The notes under the pieces are model-generated. The model saw only the letters and a program-made list of their open reading frames with translations. It was not told the origin of the DNA and did no database searches. DNA of 64,000 nucleotides from Todiramphus chloris collaris (lineage: Eukaryota > Chordata > Aves > Coraciiformes > Alcedinidae). Positions within the stretch are counted from its first letter, which is position 1. Each line of letters opens with the position of its first letter. The translations under genes were made by a program, and so were the position numbers. The stretch spans positions 53,587,656 through 53,651,655 of the forward strand of contig JANVCC010000018.1 in assembly GCA_025345505.1 (NCBI GenBank), read 5' to 3'. Below are positions 35,894 to 48,100 of the stretch, piece after piece.

Positions 35894-36154
35894 TCCGTCC
35901 CTGCACGCCTGCCGTATGGGCTGACGCCTGTCAGCTGCCCAGAGCGCTGCTGCTGGAGCACGTCCTGGATCAGTGGGCTCCTCGTCATGCAGTGAGGGCT
36001 CGGCAGGAGCTGTAGGCTGTTGGCACACTCCTGGTCTTGATCTGAAATTAATTGACACAACTTGAATCTTTGGAGATGACTCCAGAAGGAATAGAAGACC
36101 TGAAAGATAGACAACAGCAACTACGATGTAAAATTGTCTGTTGGCATTCTTCAA
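35819..36154 (-). other. Open frame with N-terminal hydrophobic segment, unassigned
   Basis: A 111-codon frame on the minus strand starts MKNANR, then a hydrophobic stretch (FYIVVAVVYLSGLLFLLE, residues 8-25) that looks like a signal anchor. A proline/arginine-rich, CpG-derived tail without motif follows. A second 94-codon frame overlaps it on the same strand. The C-terminal half lies over the CpG-rich patch that on the plus strand has exon-like borders, so at most one of the two can be right. I recognise no family. Low confidence as a gene. Confidence 0.15.
35894..35991 (+). other. Candidate exon in a CpG-rich patch (98 nt)
   Basis: A good acceptor (GTGTTTCTCTTTCCAG, ending at 35893) and an acceptable donor (GCA|GTGAGG at 35992) enclose 98 bases. 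At least seven CpGs fall in these 98 bases, against almost none in the kilobases around. Two of three forward frames stay open over the segment: one reads SVPARLPYGLTP at its start, the other VWADACQLPRALLLEHVLDQ in its middle. No family was recognised. CpG retention in bird DNA suggests either an unmethylated or conserved exon, or a young insertion. It may be a lncRNA exon. Confidence 0.25.
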
Positions 36155-37110
36155 ATGGGGAGGTTTGATTTTTTCTTTTACAGCCTGGTTTCTTCACATT
36201 GCAGCTGTACAAGCTCCTATTTACAGCTTTGGAGATTTGCTATTGTCTCAATGTCTCTGTGGGTTTCTTTAGCCAGGAGAGGTTTGGTACTGTATGTGAA
36301 GATAAAAGGCTTCGTGCTGCTGTGCAGCCTCATCTGCAAGACTGGCAAAACAGCATTGTCACAATGGTGAAAACTACTGATACTGGTGCACGGTTTTGGA
36401 AAAGGAGCAAAAGAGAAGGATTTCTTTTCTGAGTCAGGCTCCTGTGTGTAGTTTATTTGAAGTAACTGGAGCAACATAAATACTGCACCATTTGTAAGGG
36501 TGTACTTGAGTAAGATGCCTTCATCTACAAAATAGTGACTTGTTTCAGAGATCAAAATATTTCCTATTTCTATCCCCCCCCCCCCCCCCCCCTTTCATAT
36601 ATGAAACCAGTTCTGTAAAGCTCCTTCTTTTCCTGCTCTTGCTGCTTTCTTCTGCAGGTCATGCTAACTAAATTACTTTAAAGTGCTCCAAAAATCTCTA
36701 TTTTTTTTCTGTTCTGTGCCTCACTGAAAGCTTTACAAATGAAGACAGCTAAAGACATAAATAGTGTTTAAAGAGTCCATGTCTGAGATTTGCATATGTT
36801 CAAAAATTTACCATTCTTGTTTCCAAGATAAGTGGGGATGAATCACCCTCCAGAGAGGCCTTTTTCTCCACTGACTGTAGAGGAACTGTAGCTTGATGTC
36901 AGGAAGCTGAAGTTATAGGTAGCATTCATCTGACCTAAGACAGAAAAATTCTCTTCTAAAGGAGAGATCAAGCTGGTACTCAAATGCAGAGTAATGGGAA
37001 AGTGAAATGTGTGCAGATACCATGTGAAGGGCAGGGACTAAGAGCCCATTGTACCAAATAGCATAGGAAGGTATGGTAACATTTCACAGGGATACAAAAC
37101 CAGTTGACTT
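36155..37110. other. Unrecognised sequence with a C19 tract
   Basis: A possible acceptor (TTTCTTCACATTGCAG at about 36188-36203) precedes a 77-codon frame (MQLYKLLFTALEICYC...) without motif. A 112-codon frame runs antisense over the same bases. Neither is supportable as a gene. The C19 tract follows at 36574. Confidence 0.4.
36574..36592. repeat. Poly-C tract (C19)
   Basis: Nineteen consecutive C, unusual in length for G/C homopolymers. Could form i-motif/G-quadruplex-type structures and is a likely sequencing or assembly weak point. Confidence 0.95.
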
Positions 37111-37448
37111 TGTAGCAGCCTTCCAATACCTGAAGGGGGCATGCAAGAAAGCTGGGGAGGGGTTGTTTACAAGGGCATGTAGCAATAGGATGAGAGGCAA
37201 TGGTTTTAAACTAGAGAAGGGTAGATTTAGATTAGACATTAGGAAGAAGTTCTTTACTGTGAGGGTGGTGGAACTGGAAGAGGTTGCCCAGGGAGGTGGT
37301 GGAGGCCCCATCCCTGGAGACATTCAAGTTCAGGCTTGAGAGGGCTCTCAGCAACCTGATCTAGTTAAAGATTTCCCAGCTCACTGCAGGTGGGCTGGAC
37401 TACATGGTCTTTAAAGGTCTCTTCTAACCCTAACCATTCTATGATTCT
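37111..37448 (+). mobile_element. CR1 LINE 3' end, forward orientation
   Basis: About 340 bases of CR1: TGTAGCAGCCTTCCAATACC, TGAAGGGGGCATGCAAGAAA, GATTAGACATTAGGAAGAAG, TTGCCCAGGGAGGTGGTGGA, then the tail CCATTCTATGATTCTGA. The coding part is an open frame reading RFRLDIRKKFFTVRVVELEE. The normal HWNRLPREV continuation is lost by a small deletion in GTGGAACTGGAAGAGG, which shifts the frame into a glycine-rich run. It is 5' truncated at the sheet typical of short CR1 copies. It belongs to the same broad subfamily as the 33-kb copy by wording. Confidence 0.95.
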
Positions 37449-37751
37449 GACTGACAAAAGGATGATGTCTTTTTCATCACAGGTAATGTTTGAAAGTAAA
37501 AATGGTGGCTTGTATCTCTTAATCAAGAATATAATTGCTACTTTTTTCCCTGCAGACCCTGTTCGTGAGACTGGGTGCAGACAGCTGTCTGCTAGCTTTG
37601 CCGATTTTCTGTGCATCTGGGAACATGTCTGCCCAAGTTATGAGATATGTGTCAGCTCCAGAAGCCATTTAAACACATTTACACAACTGTGGCAACATGA
37701 CTGAGTCCTCTTTGATGTATATATGAATGCATCTGTCTGCACTTCCAGTCT
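37449..37751. other. Spacer between two CR1 copies
   Basis: About 300 bases of unrecognised sequence between a forward and a reverse CR1. A TTTTTTCCCTGCAG acceptor-like word near 37555 lies in front of an open stretch, but no donor or family supports an exon. Confidence 0.5.
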
Positions 37752-38382
37752 AAGTTAGAAGGGACCTCTGGGGATCATCTTGTCAAATCCCTGTGCAAAG
37801 CAAGTTCAGCCAAATCAAGTTGCTCAAGAACGTGTTTAATCAAATTCTGAACATCTCCAGGGATGGAGATGCCTTAATTTCTCTGAGCACCTACTTGCAG
37901 TGTTTCATCATCTCTATTGTTGGTGAAGAATAGGAATATTCTGCTATCTAATTGTATTTTCCTTGTTTCAGCTTGTGTCTGTTGCCTCTCATCTGGTTGC
38001 TCTGCACCTTCCAGAGGAATCTGAATTTGTCTTGTCTACATCTTCACATTAGGTAATTGTAGACAGCAATAACATTCTTCCCTGAAGCCTTCCTGTCTTA
38101 ATGTTAAACAAGTCCAGTTTCTCCAGCATCTCCTTTGCCATCCCATGTCCCAGCCCCTAGTCACCTTGGTGGTCTTTGCTGAACTTACTCTGGTATGGTG
38201 ATGTCTGTCTTGTGAGCCCAGTATTGGACACAACAATCCAGAAGTGGTCTCACACATATTGAATAGATAGAAAAGACCACTTCCCTGGACCTGCTAGCTA
38301 ATGCAACCCAGTATGAAGGAAGCTTTTGGTGCAAGGATGCCCTGCTGACATGTTTTAATCGCAAATGTTCATCCTGTAGATA
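37752..38382 (-). mobile_element. Older CR1 LINE portion, reverse orientation
   Basis: Reverse-complement CR1 wording in the expected order: TTAGAAGGGACCTCTGGGGA, TCTCCAGGGATGGAGATGCC, CCAGTTTCTCCAGCATCTCC, TCTTTGCTGAACTTACTCTG, CCCAGTATTGGACACAACAA and TCCAGAAGTGGTCTCACAC, then a part corresponding to the region before the C-terminus. A minus-strand open frame reads CVRPLLDCCVQYWAHK, the CR1 VRPxLxYCVQFW block. The octamer tail at 37.75 kb is gone. Divergence is higher than in the neighbouring forward copy, so the two are independent insertions of different ages. Confidence 0.88.
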
Positions 38383-41056
38383 CACCCCTTATTAACCTAG
38401 GTAGAATAGAAAAAACAGGGAAAAGTTATTCCAGTACACCTACTTATCTGTAATTACACACTATTCTAATGAACAAACCTGCACTGTATGACAAAGTCTG
38501 AGCATGGTTGCCATCACCCAACTTGAAATTCTCAGGGTTTATTCAGAAGTACCTGTTCCATGGTCAGCTGTGAAAAGGAATTTCTCATGTTCTTTTCTAT
38601 TTTACCACCAAAAAAAAAAAAAAGGAAAAAGAAAAGAATGCTAGATGAATGTTCGAACAGCATCCTTTAACACAGAAACATAATAGGAGTCATTAGTGTC
38701 TTTACCTTTAGCTTATGCTGTTTATGTTTGCAAACAGCAATTTAAATAACATTAATCACACAAAAGGTCCGTTGTTAAGAAGAGAGATAATACTAAAATG
38801 GCACAGGACAGCTTTTATCCAGTTTGTCTGCTTGTGAAAGACCTTGATCCCTAAGCAGGCATTTTGGAAATGACAGCGTATAGTGCAAAGGGAAAATGGA
38901 TTATTTTCATAGTTAACTGCTTAACAATGAAAGAACTCTAATTTTATTTTTAAAAAATAGTATATGAAGTGATAAAGATTCCCAGGGCACTTTTAAACGA
39001 TGACCACAGAAAATGTTGAGAAATATTAATTTATTTTTTAAGCATTTAATATTTTTTTTAGTATCTTCAAGAAAATTAGGTTATTCCTACCCCTAAGATT
39101 GAAGGTTTCCGATTGCACATATGTAACTACCTGTTCTATTAGGAAAGGATTGTACATGAAGATTTTGGCTACTGTGTTTGCAAGCGATGATCAAAATACT
39201 TCAGTTACAGGTTTCAAGAGAGGCAATATCTTTCCATTATTAATAATAAAGTAGTAATGATAAACTGTAATAGCTATAGGCTTGGCCAAAACTTTTGATT
39301 TACTGATTCATGATCACATTACATAAGCTGATAAAAATATTGAATTAGGGACTGTTCTTACAGAAAAATTGAAAAATCTATATCGGAATTATTCTTCTTT
39401 AGAAACCAAAATGGAATTGATAGTGACAATTATTATGTTTCATAACAGTTTTATATAGGGCTATCCAAAAGTCCAGATTTCATTTAATATCACTTTCTAC
39501 CTTCTTCTTTGTTAATTGAGGAATAAAATAATAAATTTTATAATCATTGGTGGGCAAATAATAGCTTTGGATTTTGCAAATACATCTGCTATTGTCAGGA
39601 ATTAGTATCTTGATATGATTAAAAATTTAGAGTTGCATAAGTGGTTTTGTCCTCATAGTAGGTTTAAAATAAACACAAAGAATATAAATAAGCATTGCCT
39701 AGTATAAAATATATTGGCATCCTAAATAAGTACTGAAAAATTAAGTGAAGTGAAACTGGTAATAAAGGGGAAGGTTCATTTGAAATAACATTGGGAGTCC
39801 AAATTGATTATTGGAGGAATATAATGTATTTGTCACCTTCAATTAAAATAATTTGATGGTTCAATAAAACAAATGAAGCAGCAATTAAAGCACCAGAAAT
39901 AAAAAGTTCTTAATGCTTATCCTCTTTACGGATTATTTTACAGTTTAACACATTTTGTGTCTATTGGTATCTATGATGTTACACAGATTTACTTGTGAGA
40001 AAAACACCCAAAGCATTATTCATCTCTCACCATGGACTTCTGACAAGCTAACGTATTTTGGATTTAGGATAGGGATCTGTTGTCCTTTTTACATTTGCCA
40101 TGTAGCCACTCATAAATTGGTTAGAAATAGAGAATATATGTTGTTTCAAGGGATTAAAACCTCTGCCATTTATGTTGGTGAGAACTCACTGTAGCAAATC
40201 ATCTGAAGTGTTTTTCTTATCCTTCAAATTTCATCTGAAGACAAGCATAGAAGATAGTCCTTCTGTCAGTGTCAAGGGATAAGAATAAATTATTTAAGAA
40301 AAATAAGAGATAGAAAATCCTGGATAAAAGAAACCCCAAAGTCTTTCTTTAGACCACCATATTTTATTTGAGTTATTCAGATAAAGTTCTTTTTATAGGG
40401 TCAACCTGATGTTGTTTAACTGATTTTTGACTTAGTCTTGCAGACGAAAACATTCTCCATGTCTGTGGTCAAAGCTACAAAACAGAAAATATTAAAATGC
40501 AGGGACATTCTAGGCTATGAGAATGCTTCAGAGTAAATGGATGAAGGTTGTTTTGAAACTGTCCAAGAACACTAGCATATTCTGCAAAACAACTGAGGCA
40601 GTCTAGAAGAGATGAGAAGGCAATTTCTGTATCACAGGAAGGTGGGAGAATGATGTCTGTAGATGGAGAAGAATATGGAGTGCTTCAGTTAAAGCTGGAA
40701 CAGAAGAGAAGTATCTCTTTCTTAACTCTTTCTCTTCTTGAGATCCTTGTTATTGAGTTGTGTAAAGAATGGACAAATGGCGGTGGTGCAGTTTTTTTTT
40801 CCTGGTCTCATGGTAGGCCTTTTGTTTTAGAGAATATGAGGGAAGACAGAACTTTAATAAGTAGCAAATAGCAGGCTTCATGCTTACACAGAAGTAATCC
40901 AAAACCCTAAAAAGAATGTGTAAGAAGGCATAATTTATAGGGCTTTGTGAAGGGTTTTGCAGTTTAATCAGTATATTTTATTCCATCTGAATCTGTCTCC
41001 ATCTTTTCAATAATGCTTCCTGTAGGCAGAGGAAGAACTCCAGTAGATTGGTCAGC

Positions 41057-41109
41057 CATGATTTCCTCTTTTGTATTTTCATGGTATCCTGCGAAAGCAG
41101 GAAATCATG
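41057..41109. repeat. Inverted repeat with perfect 11-bp arms
   Basis: CATGATTTCCT at 41057-41067 and its exact reverse complement AGGAAATCATG at 41099-41109, with a 31-base loop. Could form a hairpin. The arms do not extend and no terminal-inverted-repeat element was recognised around it. Confidence 0.75.
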
Positions 41110-43101
41110 ATTGTTGAGCTGGAACATTGTCTGAATAGGGCAGCGCTCAGAGCTGTGGCCAAGGCGCTGAACAAACCCCCAAAAATCTGGGCCAACCCAG
41201 TAGTTTAGGCAGGGATTTTGGGTCTTCTGCTAAACACGTATTTCTGAAAACTAGCCAGACCTACTTTGTGATCCTCCCTTGGAAGAGGAAGCCAATGTAG
41301 TCTGTGGCATTTTGCACCCCAATCATTGCAAATCACTGTAATTCATACCAGTGCCCAAATGACTTTGGAGGGATTTGCAGTCCCCATATTTTCTGCATGC
41401 TTTCATTGATTAGGGCATGCCTTTTGAGTCAGAAGAACAAGGTCATTCAGACCTAGGACAGGTAAGCACTGGTATTTGATTAGTGAGAATAAACTTCTTT
41501 AAAGATTGAATGTTTCAAAGCGGTCTTAGAGTGCAGAAAGGGCTTTTAGCAAGTATTTCTGGTACCAGAATGTAAGGCAGATTAGCACCTCACAACACAA
41601 TACAGAACATTGAGGAAATGTATGTTTTTTTGAAAGCATATGCTTTTATTTTGAATTCTACTGTGGGGATGTTAATTCATGTTTATTTTTGGAAAGGATG
41701 TTACATTGACTTATGAAAATCTGGGCTTTATAGTCCTGGGGAATATTTGGTCTATCAAAGGCTTACATACATGTAAGTTCTTATAGATAATTATCTTCTC
41801 TGCTTCCATCCTTTGCTATTTATTGCATACATTTTTCTGAAAAGATGTCTTACTTCTTCTTTATATTTGCTTTTGCATTTGTTTTCTTTAAGGTATTCCA
41901 TGGGTGCAGCACTGTTGTATCTTGTTGCCTTCAATGTGCATTTGCAAGTATCTTCTTGTCTGTGGAATATATCTTACATTCGCATAGAACCTCTTCCTGT
42001 GAAGAAACCCATTGTTATATAAGCAATAGGCCTCAGGATCTTTTTTAGCACATAAGGGGTGTCTTAGCCAGCTTCCTGAGACATTCTTACCTCATGCAGG
42101 GCTTTTAGCTACACATACAGACTGCAGAGGATTGAAAAGGCCTTAAGACCTCTGTGAATATTCTAGATGCTTAAGTTTTGTTGTTTTCTATTAGAAGTGG
42201 GCATACAAAAAATCACTGAAGTAGATGCTCTAAAATTCATAAGGATCTTGGCCAAAATGATCTACCACAGAAAATTACCAGCAGAGATGCAGTCCCCACT
42301 GCTCAATCTTGCTAGGCTTGTGCGCCCTAGCTATCCTCAGGCCTCCCAAAATACTTTCAGCTGTTCAGTATAAGAAAATATGGACAAATTTCCTTTGAAA
42401 AGGTCCCTTGAAATTCTTACACATACTTGATATGAAATGAGGAGCTGTATAAGAACAGGACCAGGGGCTGATGAGATGTGTCCCTCCATGGTCTCTGTTA
42501 GCCGCTGTCATTCTAGAATTTCCTTGAGCATATCAGCTATCTCAATGAGGAGGTGAGACTGTCTAAACAATCCTACACTAAATATATTCCCCTATAACAC
42601 TTAGTAACAACTGAGTCTTCCTTTGTGCCAATAAGAGTGATTATTTATCGTGTTTGAGTTCTCATTATTATTCATGCATTTCTATGACTAAAGGCAACAT
42701 TTTCTCTGAGTAGACTGTGAATTTCCTGATAAAACCAGCTAGACTTAGATCGTTATTATTCCTGCATGTCTTTGTGGCTGGTTCTATCTCTTCTGGTTCA
42801 GAAATGATGATTAATTATTCTGCTTGATCTTCACTTATTATGGAAGTACTATGTAAATTATTTTTAAAATGTCCTAGTTTAGATTTCTTTATTGATCTTT
42901 GGTATAACCTGGGTATTGTGAAATATGAGAAGTGCATGTCTTTCTAACACACTTCTTAGATTTGAAAATTCAGCATGTATTTTTGTTACAGGTCTTATCA
43001 CCTGTTGCTTAATTGGTCTGTTAGCAATATACTTCTGTGCCTTCTAAGTTGATCACCCTGGCTTCTAACTAGAAGCTTACTAATGTTAGTGTCTGAAAAT
43101 G

Positions 43102-43152
43102 TATTCCTCAGCAATTCAAAACATGCATATTCCTTAGCAATTATAACATGCA
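43102..43152. repeat. 26-bp tandem duplication, diverged
   Basis: TATTCCTCAGCAATTCAAAA+CATGCA is followed directly by TATTCCTTAGCAATTATAAC+ATGCA. The units differ at a few positions including one indel. Confidence 0.85.
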
Positions 43153-44905
43153 TTTAGAATTCAACAGACAGAAATAACAAAGATCCTTTCTGTCTTGTAC
43201 GCAATATATATATATATACACATTTTTGTTATCCCAAGTGTGGAGCAAAACTCTTCTCTTTGATGAGATCTGTGGGCCACATGCATTTGTTTTAGTCTTA
43301 TTTGTGAGAAACTTCAGAGATGTTAATAGAATTTTGTCTCATAGAAAAGAACATACGGTGCAATGGAGAGCTCCAGTATACCTTGGAGGGGCATGACTTT
43401 GCTGCTGAAAGCTCACGTTGAGCAGTTTCTGATGTTTTCCTAACTTTTCATCTATGAATGTGCACTAGCCTATTCTGTTCCCCAGAGGGCTGTTTCAAGT
43501 TGGTCACATTACACTCCTTTAATATAACGCCTTCTGTCATTGTACTAATAAGTGTGTATTGCTCTTTGCAGACATCTACATATTCTTTTTTTGCCCCAGT
43601 AAAGAATAACTTATGCATCAAATGTTTATTAATTTATTTATCAAGTTGAAGATATAGGAATAAAATCAGAGAATTTGAAATATATTTGCATTCCTTTATT
43701 CTTCATCTTTCAACTGGAAATACTACAACATCATGTATTCCAGTGAGGATTTGTAGTAGCTGAACAGCATGCCTAAGAAGTTCTCAAAAATTTTTTATTT
43801 TCTAATTTTCCTTACTGTCATTTTTTAAATAGTTTTATTGAATTTGGTTACAGAAAGTTTCTAAAAAAATAATGCTTGTCTCAATTTTACCCACCTTTTG
43901 TATTCTGCAGTTGGTTTACTTTATTAAAGAATCTTTCTCAGCCAAATAAATACACTGCTGATTGTTCCTTCTTAGGAGAAAGTTTTCTCAATTCACAATG
44001 GTGCACATTTAGAGCTATTACTTTTACTTCTTACTTCATTATCTAATACTGTAGAAGTTATGAGAGTAGTTCTATGTTTAACACCTTTTCATGTGTTTTC
44101 TTAGGAAAGTTTATACATTTTAAATTGCACATACACTGGATAAAATCAAGACATATTCTGAAATAGAGTCAGGAGACCTGATCTGTCCTTTCCCACTCAT
44201 AAAGCCTAGAGGTACTCTGTTTGATTTGTTCATTATATGGTCCTGTGTATTCGTATTCCTGGTCACTCAGTGATTGTGTTTCAAAACTTCCTTCTTCAGT
44301 ATTCTTCTCATCTGGGAAGTGCTGTTGTGGAATTAGATCTCCCATTTGTTTGGCAGGTGTTTAAACATTAAGCTACCATGCAAAAGATAAAAAAACCCTT
44401 CCTTTTCTTTTGACAGTTTCTCAGCTTGAACTCCAAGCAGCATGTTTTAGGGATGTTCTAAATACACTTTCCATATCAGACTTATTCTGGTCATAGTTTG
44501 TGCCCTACCTTTAGCTCAGGCTTCAAGCTTACCAGGAAGGCTCCTCAAGATGAATGGTACAAGAGAGTAGGTTATCTGGACTGACTTCAGGCAATTTAAG
44601 GAAGATCAGAAATTTCTCCTGGATGACTAAATAGGTACATGATGAAAGACTAAGAATATTCTCCTAGTCATTTGAGATAGCAGAGGCTAAATAACTCTAG
44701 AGTGATGATCCTTCTTCTACCCTCCTAACACTTTTAGCAGAAGTCAAAATCTCAGGTTTTCCCTTAACAGGGTTTTGCTTTTCTGTAATTTTATGCTTGT
44801 TTGGATTATAAGTAAGTAAGTTTCCTGCCATGAGATAATTATACTATTGCAGCACCCATTAGTCAGAAATTCAGTTTATCTTCTCTGATGTGGCAATTGT
44901 CTGAG

Positions 44906-45129
44906 AATTTGAAGAGGCAGACAAGTCTGAGCATAGCATGGTGAGAAATGCTGTAAGGAAGAAGCAGCCTTCACATTCATCAGATGGAAGAATTCAGCAC
45001 GACATGTCAGAACAGCAGGTACTCCACTGTGGGCAAGGGAAAATGATGGCACCCAACAAACTTGCTTGTACTGCTTCAAAAGCAGAATATAAGCTGCAGC
45101 CTGATTTGAAGTTTGAGAAAGTGAAAAAA
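44906..45129 (+). other. Candidate exon 1 of a hypothetical host gene
   Basis: An open segment ends in a strong donor (GAAAAAA|GTAAGT at 45130). The frame reads EEADKSEHSMVRNAVRKKQP, continues hydrophilic and lysine/serine-rich, and ends KFEKVKK exactly at a codon boundary. The acceptor is weak: CTTCTCTG lies about 20 bases before TGTCTGAG|AA. The true start may instead be the ATG at 44938. Composition fits a disordered region of a nuclear or cytosolic protein, but no family was recognised. It is listed because its end phase (0) fits the stronger candidate at 48663. It may be chance. Confidence 0.2.
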
Positions 45130-48100
45130 GTAAGTTTAAAAGGAAAATGGGATCTTTATGTTACAAACATTTTACTTGCATTATAGGCTATAGTTCTTGG
45201 TGCTGCAATGAACAGTGCGTGGGAAGGCCCCTCTTGTATTCAGAGACACATGTCTTTCTGTCTTTTCTGTAGATTGGAGGACATCTGAACTACAGTCTGG
45301 GGAAACTCCTCTCCTATTCATATCTTTCTTTTAGAGTGATTTTTTTTCTTTGTGTACCACATTAAAAAAAAAATTAACTATATTTTCCTGCACTGCTCTA
45401 GGAAAAAAAAAAACCAAAACCACCAAAACAACACAAAAACATTTTGGATGGTCTCATTACTCTGTAAGCTGGGGAAATTCAGGCTCATCAGTCTGCCTCT
45501 AAAACATTATTCCAAGTCACTTTCTTTTTCTGCAGTCATGTGGACCAGGAAAACCCATCTACATGTGAAATGGACATGGATAGGGAAACATCTTTAAAAG
45601 TAGTGATTGCAACTCCACAAAAGATTAGCTATAAAAGTTGACCCAATAAACAGAAGAATGAAGGAAAATAATGGCAGATAAAGGCACTGCAACCCATTTC
45701 TAATTAAAACAATTTGGCTCAGTAATTTCTTTTCTCTGAAGAGGATAGTAAGAGAAAACAATGGCAAGCAACCACTATGATAATAGAAAAATATATCTGT
45801 TAAGTGCTTCTGTGACTTTGAAAAGTAAGAATGAGTGACTTCTTTTTCTCTCTTGCTTAAACAGCTTAGCTAAGAAAACTTGTGGATCTTGTTATTCTCC
45901 CTTTACACTGTCATCTAATCTACATGTTAACTATTAGAAAATTCTAGGGATTCTTCCTTCAATGTGTTTGTAACTGGAGCAGATGATAGGCACAGATGGC
46001 TGCTATTTCAACTTTTCATACAGACTTTTGTGCTTGGGTGAATGCATGAGCCTACAGGTAATATTATGGTGTCTTCTACCTTCCTTCTTCGTACAAAGAC
46101 AAGTATTGCTTAGACGTCATCAGAAGTGAGAAGCTCTTTGGCAGTAGGGGGGGAACATGATTCCCTGATGGTGTCTGAGGGACAGAGTAGGGGATCTGTG
46201 GCTGAGCTTTGCACTTGAATGTGTGATGTTTCCTACATGTTCTCCACACCGTAAGACTGTGCACTAGTCATATACTAAACAATAGCACAGTGGCATCTGA
46301 AAAAGTCTGTCTCAGATGCTGGAATTCAAATATATCTCTGGGGTAATATAGGTGAACAAAATAAGTAGCAAAAAAATGTGTTCTACAATTCCTGTGATTT
46401 AAACAGGGATCAAGTGTCAGGACAATTTTATTCCTCCTTATTGACAGGCCAGGTTTACATGACTTAACACAGCACTGAATATATCCAGTAAAACTTTAAG
46501 GGCCAAGGCATATAAGTGTCTGACCTGTAAACAAGCCTTAAAACTCAGCCCCTACTTTTTATTTAAAGGTGGCAGTCATCAGGGAAAAACTGAGACCTCA
46601 ACATAATTGAGAAAGCAACATGATTAGTGAGTAAACTTTTACTGTTTAATTCAAAGAAATGGAAGAATGAACAACCCAAAAACACCGGAAAAAAAAGAGT
46701 AGTCCACCCCATCACCCCAGCAGGCTGTCAGTTAATTTAGGAGGGAAATTAAAGAACTGAAACAAGAGGCAGCCTCATCATTTGCTAAGCTTGTGAATTG
46801 AATCTCAGAAATAGAGCAAAGCTTAATAAAAACAGATGAGAGGGCAGAGTAACTGGTGCAGCAAATAGCAGAAAGAGAATTGAAAGGCATATTGGTCCTT
46901 TTTTATTGAAGAGAGACAATTGTGCATAAAATACTCTAACTTCTGAAGCTGATTAAGAATGAATAATATAAAGATTTATGAGTAATCAGAAGAAAAAAAT
47001 TATTAAATGGTACAATTCATACCTTTATTTTTAAATTAAGTGCTGGAAGTAAATGAGAATTTTGATTACATGCCAGCATAAACCCAGAGGGCACTGATCT
47101 CAAGGAGGCAGAGTCTTTTTCAAGTTTATTGTGGGTGGCAAAACTTGTGAATTGAGTTCAGCCTCCATTAAAATTTTTAGTTTCCTAGCTGTTTCCTTTG
47201 ATTGTTATACTTCATTTTATACATTGAACAATTTTTAGTCATCTGTAAGTGAAAAATGGAAGATGTTTTTCTATCATACTGCAAGGTTATCTGTGGATCT
47301 TAGCCAACATGTAAGAAAGGGGAAAAAAATCTTAGACAGATTGCAATTTGTGCTATAATTGAATAAATGTTGTTTGCCTGGGAATATACATTGTTAATAT
47401 TCCTATAAGATATGTTTTAGCACATTTTAAGATAGATGTAATAAAACTGAAATTTCTGCTTGTGATCTAGTAGGACATGTGCAGCATACTTCCAAAACCT
47501 TTCTAGAAAAAAAAACCAAAATCAATTTAAATAATACACTGATTTTCATGCATATCTCAAGGTCCTGCTGTTAGTCATTTAGACCTGAATGGAGGTAAGG
47601 TTCTGCTCTGAATATTCTTTTTCCTAATACATTTAAGGTTGGTATTTATAAGTGATTTTTTACAGCTCTAACCATGAATATTTAATATATTACCAACAGA
47701 AGTAAAAAACCCATATTTTTATTCTCTATTTCACTTAACAGAAAATATCATGATGTTGTGGTTTGACTGGCTATTCTTGGCTAGCTGTTTTTTATGAATG
47801 TTATTTCTTATAATTGATTTTTTCTTGATGTAGAAATTTCCAAGATGCCTCAAAACATTTAAGAACTGCTGCAGAGGTATATGTCTTATAACTTGGGTTC
47901 TTTTGTGGTGCAGAAGCAACAGGAGGATTCCTGGTATTCTCACTCCCCTACAACACACATATAAGCAAAACCCTAGGATACTGATGGGCATGCAGTATTA
48001 CTGAAATTGTGTTAGAAAGAAACCAAAGGAGTGTATGTTCCTTCTCAGACAAGGTCTTGGGAACCTTCTGGAGGAATGCACAGAAACTAATTTATCCTTT

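Larger units (their letters stand above)
38383..44905. other. A/T-rich unrecognised region
   Basis: About 6.5 kb without a recognised transposon. The stretch 38.9-40.0 kb is very A/T-rich. It contains an inverted repeat at 41057-41109, a 26-bp tandem duplication at 43102-43152 and (TA)n at about 43205-43217. Open frames are short and without motif. Confidence 0.45.

Noticed and set aside
47755-47800. Possible LTR end (GTTGTGGTTTGACTGGCT)
   Set aside because: Resembles the beginning of a common bird LTR in reverse, but similarity stops after about 20 bases and no partner end was found.
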